A stretch of 40,061 nt of DNA from Candidatus Omnitrophica bacterium CG22_combo_CG10-13_8_21_14_all_43_16 (GTDB lineage: Bacteria > Omnitrophota > Gorgyraeia > Gorgyraeales > Gorgyraeaceae): assembly GCA_002771475.1 (NCBI GenBank), contig PCTH01000001.1, forward strand, positions 1-40,061, read 5' to 3'. Shown here one piece after another: positions 9,894 through 18,740 of this stretch (position 1 is its first letter; each line of letters begins with the position of its first letter). Under the pieces are notes generated by a model that searched no databases, had not been told where the DNA came from, and saw only the letters and a program-made list of their open reading frames with translations. The position numbers were made by a program, and so were the translations under genes.

Positions 9894-11129
9894 CTACGGC
9901 GTCATCGTAAATATCTTCCTGGCTATCTCCGGATATTTTGCTATAAAACGCAGCTCGTCGTGCGTGAGCGGCTGCTGGGTATGCACATTGGCATATCTGA
10001 CGAGTTCAAGTATGTCCGCCGCCTCTAAATCGTTTTTAAACTTTATCTCCAGCTTATCGTACACATTCCTGAATCCTTTTATACCTGAATATTCTCCGGC
10101 GATGATCTGCCTGCCTGTTTCTAATAGTTCCGGCTCGCCTCTTCCAAGTTCCTCAAAATCATAAAGCTCATAATTACGCCTGTCTTTCAGAGCCCCATCA
10201 GCATGAATACCTGATTCATGGGCAAACGCATTTGCGCCTATACCTGGATGGTTTATAGGTATAGGGACCTTAAATGCGTAAGAAGTGTATTTTCCGATCT
10301 TCCAGGCATGATTTAACTTAATCTTTTCATCCAGATTATATTTACCGCTAAACCCGCTTGAATACTTAATCGCAAGTATGATAGAAACGAGGTCTGCGTT
10401 CCCGGCCCTCTCCCCCATGCCGTTCACTGTCGTATTTATATAAGCGTCCACACCTGCGTCTATTGCTGCCTTTGCGCCTGCCACAGAGCACGCTATTACC
10501 ATTCCAAGATCATTATGACAGTGAAGTTCTATGGGCAGCTTAACCTCATTTGCAAGTATCTTGACCCTCTTATAAATCGTAAAAGGATCGTCATGGCCAA
10601 GCGTGTCGCAATACCTGATCCTGTCTGCGCCGTGGTCTTTAGCTGCCTTTGCGAATTTTATTAAATACGGCATATCAGTCCTTGAAGCGTCTTCTGCGTT
10701 CACGCCTACAATCTTTAATTTCTTTTTTCTCGCCAGGTCCACCGCGTCAGTCATCATGAGCAATATATCATCGCGGGTTTTATTGCCCAGGAATTTTCCG
10801 CTGGTCATCTGCTCTGAAGTGGATATGGAGAGGTTCAGGTTTTCGACATCCGTCATCTCGCATGCCTTTTTGACATCGTCTTTTATCGCCCTTACCCAGC
10901 CGCTTAAGACTATCGGCTTCAGCACGCCCATCTTGACAAGCTCTATATTAGCATTCAGATAATTCGTCTCGTGGCGCGTAACAGGAAAACCAAACTCGCT
11001 CCCGAAAACCCCCATATCGTTCAGGAAGATATTTATCATGGTCTTCTGTAGTTTTGCAAGTCCGAGTTTTGCGGTCTGCACCCCGTCCCTGTTTGTTACA
11101 TCAATTAGATAGATCTTGTTGTTTTTCAT
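9894..11129 (-). CDS. Homocitrate synthase / 2-isopropylmalate synthase-like enzyme (HMGL-like)
   Basis: DVTNRDGVQTAKLGL, CDTLGHDDP, ELHCHNDLGMVIA, NTTVNGMGERAGNADL, HESGIHADG. Confidence 0.85.
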   Translation of the reverse strand: MKNNKIYLIDVTNRDGVQTAKLGLAKLQKTMINIFLNDMGVFGSEFGFPVTRHETNYLNANIELVKMGVLKPIVLSGWVRAIKDDVKKACEMTDVENLNLSISTSEQMTSGKFLGNKTRDDILLMMTDAVDLARKKKLKIVGVNAEDASRTDMPYLIKFAKAAKDHGADRIRYCDTLGHDDPFTIYKRVKILANEVKLPIELHCHNDLGMVIACSVAGAKAAIDAGVDAYINTTVNGMGERAGNADLVSIILAIKYSSGFSGKYNLDEKIKLNHAWKIGKYTSYAFKVPIPINHPGIGANAFAHESGIHADGALKDRRNYELYDFEELGRGEPELLETGRQIIAGEYSGIKGFRNVYDKLEIKFKNDLEAADILELVRYANVHTQQPLTHDELRFIAKYPEIARKIFTMTP

Positions 11130-11142
11130 AAAAGATCCTTTT

Positions 11143-12729
11143 TTACAGTTTTATTAATGTTGCGTCCAATATATTTTTATCTTTCCTTATTTCGTTCAAT
11201 ACCTTTTCTGAGACCGCGCTATCAATATTTAAGACCGACAATGTTTTTCCGCCCGGTTTTTCCCTGCCGAATGTCATGGCAGCAATATTTATATTATTTT
11301 TCCCTAAGATAGTCCCCATCATGCCTATGATGCCCGGCACGTCTATATTATGCGCGACTATCATATATCCTTCAGGAATGGCGTCCACGTGAAATTCGTC
11401 TATCTTGACAATCCTTGGGTCTTTCTTCGTAAATAAAGTGCCGGAAACAGTCCTGACTCCGATATCTGTCTTTATCTCCACGCTTATAAGGCTTGAATAT
11501 TCCTCTAAGTTAGTCGCTTTCATTTCTTCTATTTTAATGCCGCGTTCCTTTGCCACGATCAATGAATTTACATAATTTACAGTTTCCTGCAATACGGGTG
11601 AAAGCACCCCCTTTACGATAGCTACGGTAATCGGGGACAGGTTGTATTTTACGACATCCCCTGAATACTTTATCTGTATTTCCTGGGTCCTGCCTTTGGC
11701 AAGCTGGGATGCCAGGCCTCCTATTTTTTCTCCCAGATTTATATAAGGCTGTAATATTTTGTAAAGCTCGAAATCAACGCAGGGCACATTCACCGCGTTT
11801 CTTATCCCGCATCCTAAAAGCGCGTCGCGCGCGCTGCCTGCGATTTCAACAGCCACGTTTATCTGCGCCTCTTCAGTCGAAGCCCCTAGATGCGGAGTAA
11901 GCACTACCTTGTCGCATTTGAACAACGGATTATCTTTTACAGGGGGTTCTTTTTCATAAACATCAAAAGCAGCCCCTGCGATCTTTCCTGCGGCAATGCC
12001 TTCAAGTACAGCTGTCTCGTCAATTATTCCGCCCCTTGCGCAGTTTATGATCCTGACTCCATGCTTCATTTTTTCTATGGCCTTTTTATCGATAATGTGT
12101 TTTGTCTCTTCTGTTAAAGGCGAATGGACAGTAATGTAATCAGCTTTTTCAAATATAACCTTTAATTCGCCTGATTCTATGCCCAGCTCCCTGGCTTTAT
12201 CCAGGGACAAAAACGGATCATATGTTATAACCTTCATCCCGAACGCAATAGCCCGTTTTGCCACCTCTGTGCCTATCCTGCCGAGCCCTATAATGCCCAG
12301 GGTTTTCCCGTATACCTCTGCGCCCATGAATTTCTTTCTTTCCCATTCGCCTTTTTTAACAGAGCCATCTGCCTGGGGTATGTTTCTTGATAGAGAAAGC
12401 ATTAAAGATACAGCGTGTTCCGCGGTAGACATGGTGTTCCCGCCCGGGGTATTCATGACTATAATGCCCCGCTTGGAGGCAGCCCGGAGATCAACGTTAT
12501 CAAGCCCGACCCCTGCCCTGCCTATCACCTTTAGATTTATAGCGGCTTCTATAATATCTTTTGTGACCTTTGTCTCGCTTCTGACCAAAAGCGCGTCATA
12601 GTCTTTTATTATTTTCTTCAGTTCTTCAGGGGGCAGCTTATGCTTTACATCCACCTGAAACTCTTTTACCTTTTTAAGTATATCCACGCCTTCCTGCGCC
12701 AACGGATCGCTCACAAGTATCTTAAACAT
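11143..12729 (-). CDS. serA: D-3-phosphoglycerate dehydrogenase (long form, ACT domain)
   Basis: Rossmann GIIGLGRIGTEVAKRA; GRAGVGLDNVD; NCARGGIIDE; ASTEEAQ; C-terminal ACT region HNIDVPGIIGMMGTILGKNNINIAAM. Confidence 0.97.
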   Translation of the reverse strand: MFKILVSDPLAQEGVDILKKVKEFQVDVKHKLPPEELKKIIKDYDALLVRSETKVTKDIIEAAINLKVIGRAGVGLDNVDLRAASKRGIIVMNTPGGNTMSTAEHAVSLMLSLSRNIPQADGSVKKGEWERKKFMGAEVYGKTLGIIGLGRIGTEVAKRAIAFGMKVITYDPFLSLDKARELGIESGELKVIFEKADYITVHSPLTEETKHIIDKKAIEKMKHGVRIINCARGGIIDETAVLEGIAAGKIAGAAFDVYEKEPPVKDNPLFKCDKVVLTPHLGASTEEAQINVAVEIAGSARDALLGCGIRNAVNVPCVDFELYKILQPYINLGEKIGGLASQLAKGRTQEIQIKYSGDVVKYNLSPITVAIVKGVLSPVLQETVNYVNSLIVAKERGIKIEEMKATNLEEYSSLISVEIKTDIGVRTVSGTLFTKKDPRIVKIDEFHVDAIPEGYMIVAHNIDVPGIIGMMGTILGKNNINIAAMTFGREKPGGKTLSVLNIDSAVSEKVLNEIRKDKNILDATLIKL

Positions 12730-12745
12730 GCTTCCTCCGTATATT

Positions 12746-13879
12746 TTACTTCAATGCCTCTACAAGCGCCTTCACGCCTGAACCCAACTGAAATTTATAT
12801 CCCATCTCTGAAAGCGCTGTTTCAAGAGTAGCTATGCACACTATAAGATCTGGCGGGGTTATGTAGCCCATGGTGGCTATCCTGAACATCTTGCCTTTCA
12901 TCTCGTCCTGGCCGCCTGCTATGCCTACCCCATATTTATCTCTCATTGTCTTGACTAGTTTTTCACCGTCTATGCCCTGAGGCACCCTTACAGCAGTAAC
13001 TCCGTCCGAATAAGCGTCAGGCGCGAATAGTTCCAATCCCATAGACTTGACTGCGTTTCTTACCGCAGCTGCCATCTTTTTATGTTTTTCAAAAATAACT
13101 TCCAGGCCTTCTTCTTTTATTATTTTCAAAGCCTCTCTCAGCGCTATCATGAGATTTACAGCGGGCGTAAAAGGCGTATCTGTTTTTCCGAGCGCCTTTT
13201 TATAAGCCTTAAAGTCAAAATAATATTTCGGCAATGTCGATTTCTCAATCGCCTGCCAAGCCTTTGGGCTCACGCTTACAAATGCAAGGCCGGGAGGTAT
13301 CATCAGGCCTTTTTGAGAACCGGATATTACAACATCTATCCCCCATTCGTCTGTCTTTATGGGAATAGCTGCAAGCCCGCTTATGGCATCAACCACAAGC
13401 ACTGCTTCATAATTCTTCATTATTTTTGCAATCGCTTCTACATCTGTGGAAACCCCGGTGGATGTTTCGCATAATGTGGTAAAAACAGCTTTTATCTTTT
13501 TATTTTTTTTTAAAGCCTCCTCTATATTTTTCGGGTCCACTGCTTTTCCCCACTCCACGTCCAGGGCTGTAAATTCAATTCCATACGCCTTGCAGATATC
13601 CCCGAACCTTTCCCCGAATTTTCCTCCGCGAACCACAAGGGCTTTATCCCCGGGAGAAAAAATATTCGCAATAGCTCCTTCCATAGCGCCTGTTCCTGAT
13701 GCCGCAAATATAAGGACCTCGTTTTTAGTCTGATACACATACTTTAAATCCTCTTCCACTTCCTGTATAACCTTCTGGAATTCAGGCGTCCGGTGATGGA
13801 TAATCGGCCTTGCCATGGTCTCCAGGACTCTTGGCGGTATCGGCGTCGGCCCTGGCGTAAGCAAATAATTTTTGATCAT
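12746..13879 (-). CDS. Class V aminotransferase (alanine-glyoxylate/serine-pyruvate type)
   Basis: YLLTPGPTPIPPRVLETMARPIIHHRTPEF; ETSTGV; VDAISGLAAIPI; SGSQKGLMIPPGLAFVS (PLP lysine). Confidence 0.93.
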   Translation of the reverse strand: MIKNYLLTPGPTPIPPRVLETMARPIIHHRTPEFQKVIQEVEEDLKYVYQTKNEVLIFAASGTGAMEGAIANIFSPGDKALVVRGGKFGERFGDICKAYGIEFTALDVEWGKAVDPKNIEEALKKNKKIKAVFTTLCETSTGVSTDVEAIAKIMKNYEAVLVVDAISGLAAIPIKTDEWGIDVVISGSQKGLMIPPGLAFVSVSPKAWQAIEKSTLPKYYFDFKAYKKALGKTDTPFTPAVNLMIALREALKIIKEEGLEVIFEKHKKMAAAVRNAVKSMGLELFAPDAYSDGVTAVRVPQGIDGEKLVKTMRDKYGVGIAGGQDEMKGKMFRIATMGYITPPDLIVCIATLETALSEMGYKFQLGSGVKALVEALK

Positions 13880-13892
13880 GCTGTCTCCCTTT

Positions 13893-14477
13893 TTATTTTT
13901 TGCTCTCTGTTATAACCTCGTCTATAATACCGTATTCCAGCGATTCCTGGCCGGACATAAAATAATCCCTATCGGTGTCCTTCTGTATCTTATCGAGAGG
14001 CTTTCCCGTGTGCTTTGCCAAAATCTCATTGATCCTGTCTCTCATCTTCAGGATCTCTTTTGCCTGTATGCTTATATCTGACGCCTGGCCCTGGACTCCT
14101 CCCCAAGGCTGATGTATCATCACTCTTGCATTCGGAAGCGCGTGGCGTTTGCCCTTTGCTCCTGCTGCCAACAATACTGCTCCCATACTTGCTGCCTGTC
14201 CCACACAATATGTGCATACGTCAGGCTTCACAAACTGCATCGTGTCGTATATCGCAAGCCCTGCTGTCACTGATCCGCCCGGGCTATGTATATAAATATT
14301 TATATCCCTCTGGCGGTCTTCCATCTGGAGAAAAAGCATCTGGGCGATAACAACATTCGCGACCACATCGTCTATCGCCGAACCTATAAAAATAATCCTG
14401 TCTTTCAGAAGCCTTGAATAAATATCATACGCCCGCTCGCCTCTCTCTGACTGCTCTATCACCATAGGTATCAACAT
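13893..14477 (-). CDS. clpP: ATP-dependent Clp protease proteolytic subunit
   Basis: [35 protein letters not shown] (Ser); [10 protein letters not shown] (His). Confidence 0.98.
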   Translation of the reverse strand: MLIPMVIEQSERGERAYDIYSRLLKDRIIFIGSAIDDVVANVVIAQMLFLQMEDRQRDINIYIHSPGGSVTAGLAIYDTMQFVKPDVCTYCVGQAASMGAVLLAAGAKGKRHALPNARVMIHQPWGGVQGQASDISIQAKEILKMRDRINEILAKHTGKPLDKIQKDTDRDYFMSGQESLEYGIIDEVITESKK

Positions 14478-14490
14478 GCCAACCTCCTTG

Positions 14491-15543
14491 TTATTCAGTC
14501 TTCGCTTCTTTTAACAAAAACTCCATCACCTTTTTGTTCCTTATATTTACGGCCAGTTCATCCATGCCATGGCCTTTTTCCAGATAGATCTTGATCTCGT
14601 CTTTTGTCTTATGATACTGAGCGGCTAATCCTTCTATGTACCCGTCAATCTCCTCTTCTTTCAGATAGATCTTTTCGGCATGCGCGATTCTGTCCAGCAT
14701 AAAAAATGCCTTTACCTGGCGGATCGCCTGCTTGGAGGCATTCTCCTCCAATTCTTTTTTATCTTTTTCTTCCAAAGTGAATTTTTTATCCGGATTTTCT
14801 TTTTTCTGGAGCGCCTCCATATATTTTATGCGCATTCTAGCGTCTTTTATCAATCTTTCTTTTTCAGAATTCACCAAGGTATCCGGCACTTCAAAATCTG
14901 CGCCGTCCAGAAGCTGATTTATAATCTGAACCTCCAAATCAGCCTCGCAATCCTCTTCCAGTTTTGCCTTCAGGTTCTGTTTTATGGCGTCTTTCATTTT
15001 ATCCAGGCTTTCAAATCCCAGGTCTTTCGCAAACTCATCATCCAGTTTTGGCAGCACCTTTTCTTTTTCCTGGCTGCCTTCTTTAGGCACTTGCTGGGAA
15101 TGCATCTCCCTTAAATGTTCCAGATTTTTCGCGAAATCCTCTTCTTTTACTTCTGTGCTTTTCTTTTTAAGCTTAAGGCCTTTGTAATTTTTTAAGTTTA
15201 TCTCAGGCCTTGTTTCAATACTGGCCTTATATGAAAAACCTTCCTTAGGGTCAAGCTTCACATCAGTCACATCAGGATAGCCTATAGGGTAGAGTTTATG
15301 TTCTTCTAAAATCTTTTCATAGGTCTCTGGTATAAGTTTTTTCAAAACCTCTTCCTTGGCTGTTTTGGAATAATGCAGTTCCAGAAGGTCTCTGGGGGCT
15401 CTTCCCTGCCTGAAGCCCGGCACGCTGGCATACTTTCCTAAATCTCCGTAAACCTCATCAAAAGCCTCTTTTACCTTTTCCGCAGGAAGGCTGACTTCTA
15501 AACTATGCTTGCAATTTTTTAATTTTTTAACGCTTGCTTTCAT
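14491..15543 (-). CDS. tig: Trigger factor-like chaperone, apparently lacking the FKBP PPIase domain
   Basis: N-terminal ribosome-binding signature [24 protein letters not shown]-terminal region [20 protein letters not shown]; only 350 aa; adjacent to clpP. Confidence 0.92.
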   Translation of the reverse strand: MKASVKKLKNCKHSLEVSLPAEKVKEAFDEVYGDLGKYASVPGFRQGRAPRDLLELHYSKTAKEEVLKKLIPETYEKILEEHKLYPIGYPDVTDVKLDPKEGFSYKASIETRPEINLKNYKGLKLKKKSTEVKEEDFAKNLEHLREMHSQQVPKEGSQEKEKVLPKLDDEFAKDLGFESLDKMKDAIKQNLKAKLEEDCEADLEVQIINQLLDGADFEVPDTLVNSEKERLIKDARMRIKYMEALQKKENPDKKFTLEEKDKKELEENASKQAIRQVKAFFMLDRIAHAEKIYLKEEEIDGYIEGLAAQYHKTKDEIKIYLEKGHGMDELAVNIRNKKVMEFLLKEAKTE

Positions 15544-15562
15544 AAAATCAATCTCCGTTCCA

Positions 15563-15757
15563 TGTCATTGCGAGACCGAAGGCCGAAGCAATCTTATAGA
15601 TCCTTCGAATGCTCCTATCCGTCGCATCGATATGTCATTGCGAGCGAAGCGAAGCAATCTCTGAGATCCTTCGTCCGCCAAAGTTCTGTGGCGGACTCAG
15701 GATAAATTCGGACTTATGAGTTGCGTCGGACTTCGTCCTCCGTAACTCATGTCCTCA
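15563..15757 (-). repeat. Family-1 composite palindromic element with duplicated unit A, abutting the lptB stop codon
   Basis: Two tgtcattgcgag...cgaagcaatct units (15563, 15633), then gatccttcgtccgcc...ggcggactcaggataaattcggac, then terminal stem ending gtcctcattta. Confidence 0.85.
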
Positions 15758-15758
15758 T

Positions 15759-16505
15759 TTACATTTTAAACTTCTCGCCTAAATATATTTCCCGCGCCTT
15801 TGGATCATTGACCAGCACTTCTTTTGTGCCTTCAATAAGTATCTTGCCATCAGCCATTATATACGAATGATTTGTTATTTCAAGCGTTTCTCTGACATTG
15901 TGGTCCGTAAGGAGTATACCGAGCCCCTTATTTTTTAATTCTCCTATTATTTCCTGCGCATCAGCCACGGCAATAGGGTCTATGCCGCTGAAAGGCTCGT
16001 CCAGAAGGATGAAGAGCGGATTAGTAACCAATGCCCTTGTTATTTCCAGCCTTCTTCTCTCGCCTCCTGAAAGCATGTACGCCTTCTTCTTTGCAAGATG
16101 GCTTATCTTTAATTCATCCAGAAGCTCTTTGAGCCTGGTTATGCGCACCTCGCGGGGAAGATGCAGGGTTTCCAGCACAGCCATTATATTTTCTTCGACT
16201 GTGAGTTTCCTGAATATCGAAGGCTCCTGAGAAAGATATCCTATGCCGTTCCTCGCCCTACGGTACATCGCAAGATTTGTAATATCGTTTCCGTCAAAGA
16301 TTATATTTCCGCCGTCAGGCTTTAATATCCCTACCACCATGTAGAACGTAGTGGTCTTTCCGGCTCCGTTCGGACCCAATAAGCCCACGACCTCTCCGCG
16401 TTTCACCTTCATAGAGATGCCGTCCACAACCTTTTTTCCGTCATAGGATTTAATAAGGCTGTTTATATCCAGCAAGTGCCCGTTATTATTAGTTTGCGTT
16501 GCCAT
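15759..16505 (-). CDS. lptB: LPS export ABC transporter ATP-binding protein
   Basis: GLLGPNGAGKTTTFYMVVGI; YLSQEPSIFRKLTVEEN; LSGGERRRLEI; LLDEPFSGIDPIAV. Confidence 0.97.
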   Translation of the reverse strand: MATQTNNNGHLLDINSLIKSYDGKKVVDGISMKVKRGEVVGLLGPNGAGKTTTFYMVVGILKPDGGNIIFDGNDITNLAMYRRARNGIGYLSQEPSIFRKLTVEENIMAVLETLHLPREVRITRLKELLDELKISHLAKKKAYMLSGGERRRLEITRALVTNPLFILLDEPFSGIDPIAVADAQEIIGELKNKGLGILLTDHNVRETLEITNHSYIMADGKILIEGTKEVLVNDPKAREIYLGEKFKM

Positions 16506-17397
16506 TTTTAATAACCAGCTTAGGCCTGTTAGGCAATATTACCCTGGCCTGTTCCACCAGATAAATCGCTTTGTCGCTATAAGTTATATTTTCTCCGTTT
16601 ACAATCCTTACATTCCCGCGCGCAACCACCAGTTTGACCCGCCTTGAGTCAGCATTGAAATACACATCTATCCTGTCAGCCAGTATATGGCCCTTTGAAT
16701 CTTCCACTTTCACATTGCCATGAAAAAACGCCCTGTTCTGTTTATAGTTAAGCTCCAAAGGCCCGTCGCAGGTTATGGTAGTCTGGTTATTGCCGACGAG
16801 AGGCCCCATGACTTCCGGCTCTCCGGATACAAGCTTTGCGCTTATATCCTGTTTCAGTTCAGCGGTCTTGCCCTCCATATCAAAATTACCGCCTGTGCCT
16901 GTAATCTCCATATCAGGCCTTTTTATATTTACGCTTGTGTCTGTGGATACATTTTTTGTCTCTGCGTCCCAAACCAGGTGGTCTGTTGTCAACTTTGTGC
17001 CGTCACTGGAAGCCATCACCACATTATCATTCAGATGGACAATGTTTTCGCCCTTGTCAAAGATACCCTCTCTGGCCCTCAATTTTAGTATCGTGCCCTG
17101 GCCGAAAGACAACGCAGACAGATATTCTATATTGACTTTGTTGTCCATGACCTCTGCCGAGCGTCCGTTCATTTTCCATTTCTGATCCCCGCCTTCTTTA
17201 TACTGCACAAAAGAAAAATCCTTTACCTCCTGCAGGGCTGCTTCTTTTTTCTCCCCGGCAATGCATCTTTCAACACAACACAATGATAACAATAAAAACA
17301 TAAATAAGCTTAATAAAATTACTGAAAACCTGTCATTGCGAGTCCCGACAAAGTCGGGACGAAGCAATCTCTTTAATTTTTTCATATTCATTTCCAA
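16489..17397 (-). CDS. lptA: LptC/LptA-like LPS transport periplasmic protein (apparent LptC-LptA fusion)
   Basis: N-terminal TM segment, LptC-like WKMNGRSAEVMDNKVNIEYLS followed by LptA/OstA-like repeats (CDGPLELNYKQNRAFFHGNVKVEDSKGHILADRIDVYF); upstream of lptB. Confidence 0.85.
   Translation of the reverse strand: MEMNMKKLKRLLRPDFVGTRNDRFSVILLSLFMFLLLSLCCVERCIAGEKKEAALQEVKDFSFVQYKEGGDQKWKMNGRSAEVMDNKVNIEYLSALSFGQGTILKLRAREGIFDKGENIVHLNDNVVMASSDGTKLTTDHLVWDAETKNVSTDTSVNIKRPDMEITGTGGNFDMEGKTAELKQDISAKLVSGEPEVMGPLVGNNQTTITCDGPLELNYKQNRAFFHGNVKVEDSKGHILADRIDVYFNADSRRVKLVVARGNVRIVNGENITYSDKAIYLVEQARVILPNRPKLVIKNGNAN
17331..17371 (-). repeat. Family-1 unit A inside the lptA reading frame
   Basis: tgtcattgcgagtcccgacaaagtcgggacgaagcaatctc; inner perfect 8-bp stem gtcccgac/gtcgggac. 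Confidence 0.88.
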
Positions 17398-17409
17398 ATC
17401 AGTTCCGCA

Positions 17410-18300
17410 TTAGTTACGCGTCTTCCACCTATCGTGAAACCATACCCATTGTTCCGGGTATTTTCTTATGCAGTCTTCTATTGCCCTTGTATATCTCCGG
17501 GTATTTTCCAGGATATCTTTTCTCTTGTCGCCTGTCTTCGCCACTTCTATCGGATTTTCAATCAGGACCTCGTGGCCGAATTTCCTGCGCACTATAAAAC
17601 ACGGCACGATATAAGCGCCTGTCAAAAGATTCAAAACAGCTGCCCCGCTGGGCGTCCACGCTTCTTTGCCGAAAAAATCCACAAATACGCCTGAGACGCT
17701 GTCCATGTCCTGGTCAGGCATAATGCCTACAAATTTTTTATCCCTTAAAAGATCCACTATTTCTTTGGCGGACGCGTCTCTGTATAATATATTTACGCTA
17801 TTCTGTTTTCTTATCCGGATGAAAAAAGCCTCCAGGCCTTCCATCCTGACGCGCCTTGCGATCACATTCATTGGAAACCCGCTTATCGCAAGATAATGCG
17901 CCAAAAGCTCCCAATTTCCAAAATGGCCGGAAAGGATTATTACAGCCTTACCGTCCCGCAAAAACTCTTTCAGCATATCTATATTTTTGGAATACACGTA
18001 TCTTTTAAAACCTCGCCTGGTAAACTTGGGTATAGACAAGATTTCTATGACGCTTTTTCCAAGATTTTCAAAGACCTTTTTGGTTATTTCTCTTTTTTCT
18101 ATATTACTCTTGGAATCTCCGAATGCGGTATCAAGATTCCGAAGCGCTCGTTTTCTCTCTTTTATCAGAATATAAAAACAAAGGCGTCCAAAGGCCTGGC
18201 CAAGCATAAGTCCTATTCCGGTAGGAATCACTAAAATAATCAAACTCGCCAGCCTGAAGAGTAAAAAAATCGCCACTCTCCTCGGCTTATTCTTAGCCAT
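17410..18300 (-). CDS. Lipid A biosynthesis (lauroyl) acyltransferase-like
   Basis: SGHFGNWELLAHYLA (HX4E-type motif), GIMPDQDMDSVSGVFVDFFGKEAWTPSG, KYPEQWVWFHDRWKTR. ORF track start is a TTG at 18306; ATG at 18300 preferred. Confidence 0.93.
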   Translation of the reverse strand: MAKNKPRRVAIFLLFRLASLIILVIPTGIGLMLGQAFGRLCFYILIKERKRALRNLDTAFGDSKSNIEKREITKKVFENLGKSVIEILSIPKFTRRGFKRYVYSKNIDMLKEFLRDGKAVIILSGHFGNWELLAHYLAISGFPMNVIARRVRMEGLEAFFIRIRKQNSVNILYRDASAKEIVDLLRDKKFVGIMPDQDMDSVSGVFVDFFGKEAWTPSGAAVLNLLTGAYIVPCFIVRRKFGHEVLIENPIEVAKTGDKRKDILENTRRYTRAIEDCIRKYPEQWVWFHDRWKTRN

Positions 18301-18360
18301 AGCCAAAGTATGTTAGCATATATGCTATATAAAAGTCAATAATAATGCTAAGTTAGTCTC

Positions 18361-18704
18361 TTCCCGGCCGGCAGCCTACGAAAAGACGCTCGGACGCCCC
18401 AGCGAGGCGTCCTTCGCTCCGCGCCGATTCTCGTTCGTCCTGCGGCAGCTGGGGTCTGAGGCGCCTTAGAAAAATTTTGCCAAATGTCCGCAAGGGATTA
18501 CAGCAAGCAAATGGCGGAACTGACCGAGCCAGCTTTTCCATCGATTGTTTATTCATATATACGGCGAGGGAATTCCGGCAAATTTGCGAGCTGTAAACCG
18601 TAGCGGACGGCAAAATTATTTCAGCGCCGAATGGCCCCAGCTGCCGCAGGACACCCTGCCCGCTCGAATCGCCGAGGCTTTTCTTTAGGCCTGCCGGCCG
18701 GGAA
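18361..18704. repeat. Family-3 long nested inverted repeat (fold-back), about 344 bp
   Basis: Perfect arms: ttcccggccggcag/ctgccggccgggaa (18361-18374/18691-18704); gtcctgcggcagctgggg/ccccagctgccgcaggac (18437-18454/18635-18652); aattttgcc/ggcaaaatt (18473-18481/18609-18617). Confidence 0.92.
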
Positions 18705-18740
18705 GAACTACTATTTAACTATTCAAATAATAATGCGGGA

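Noticed and set aside
18353-18613. 86-aa minus-strand ORF in the fold-back (MPSATVYSSQICRNSLAVYMNKQSMEKLARS...)
   Set aside because: Lies within the nested inverted repeat; composition is explained by the element, with no independent coding evidence.
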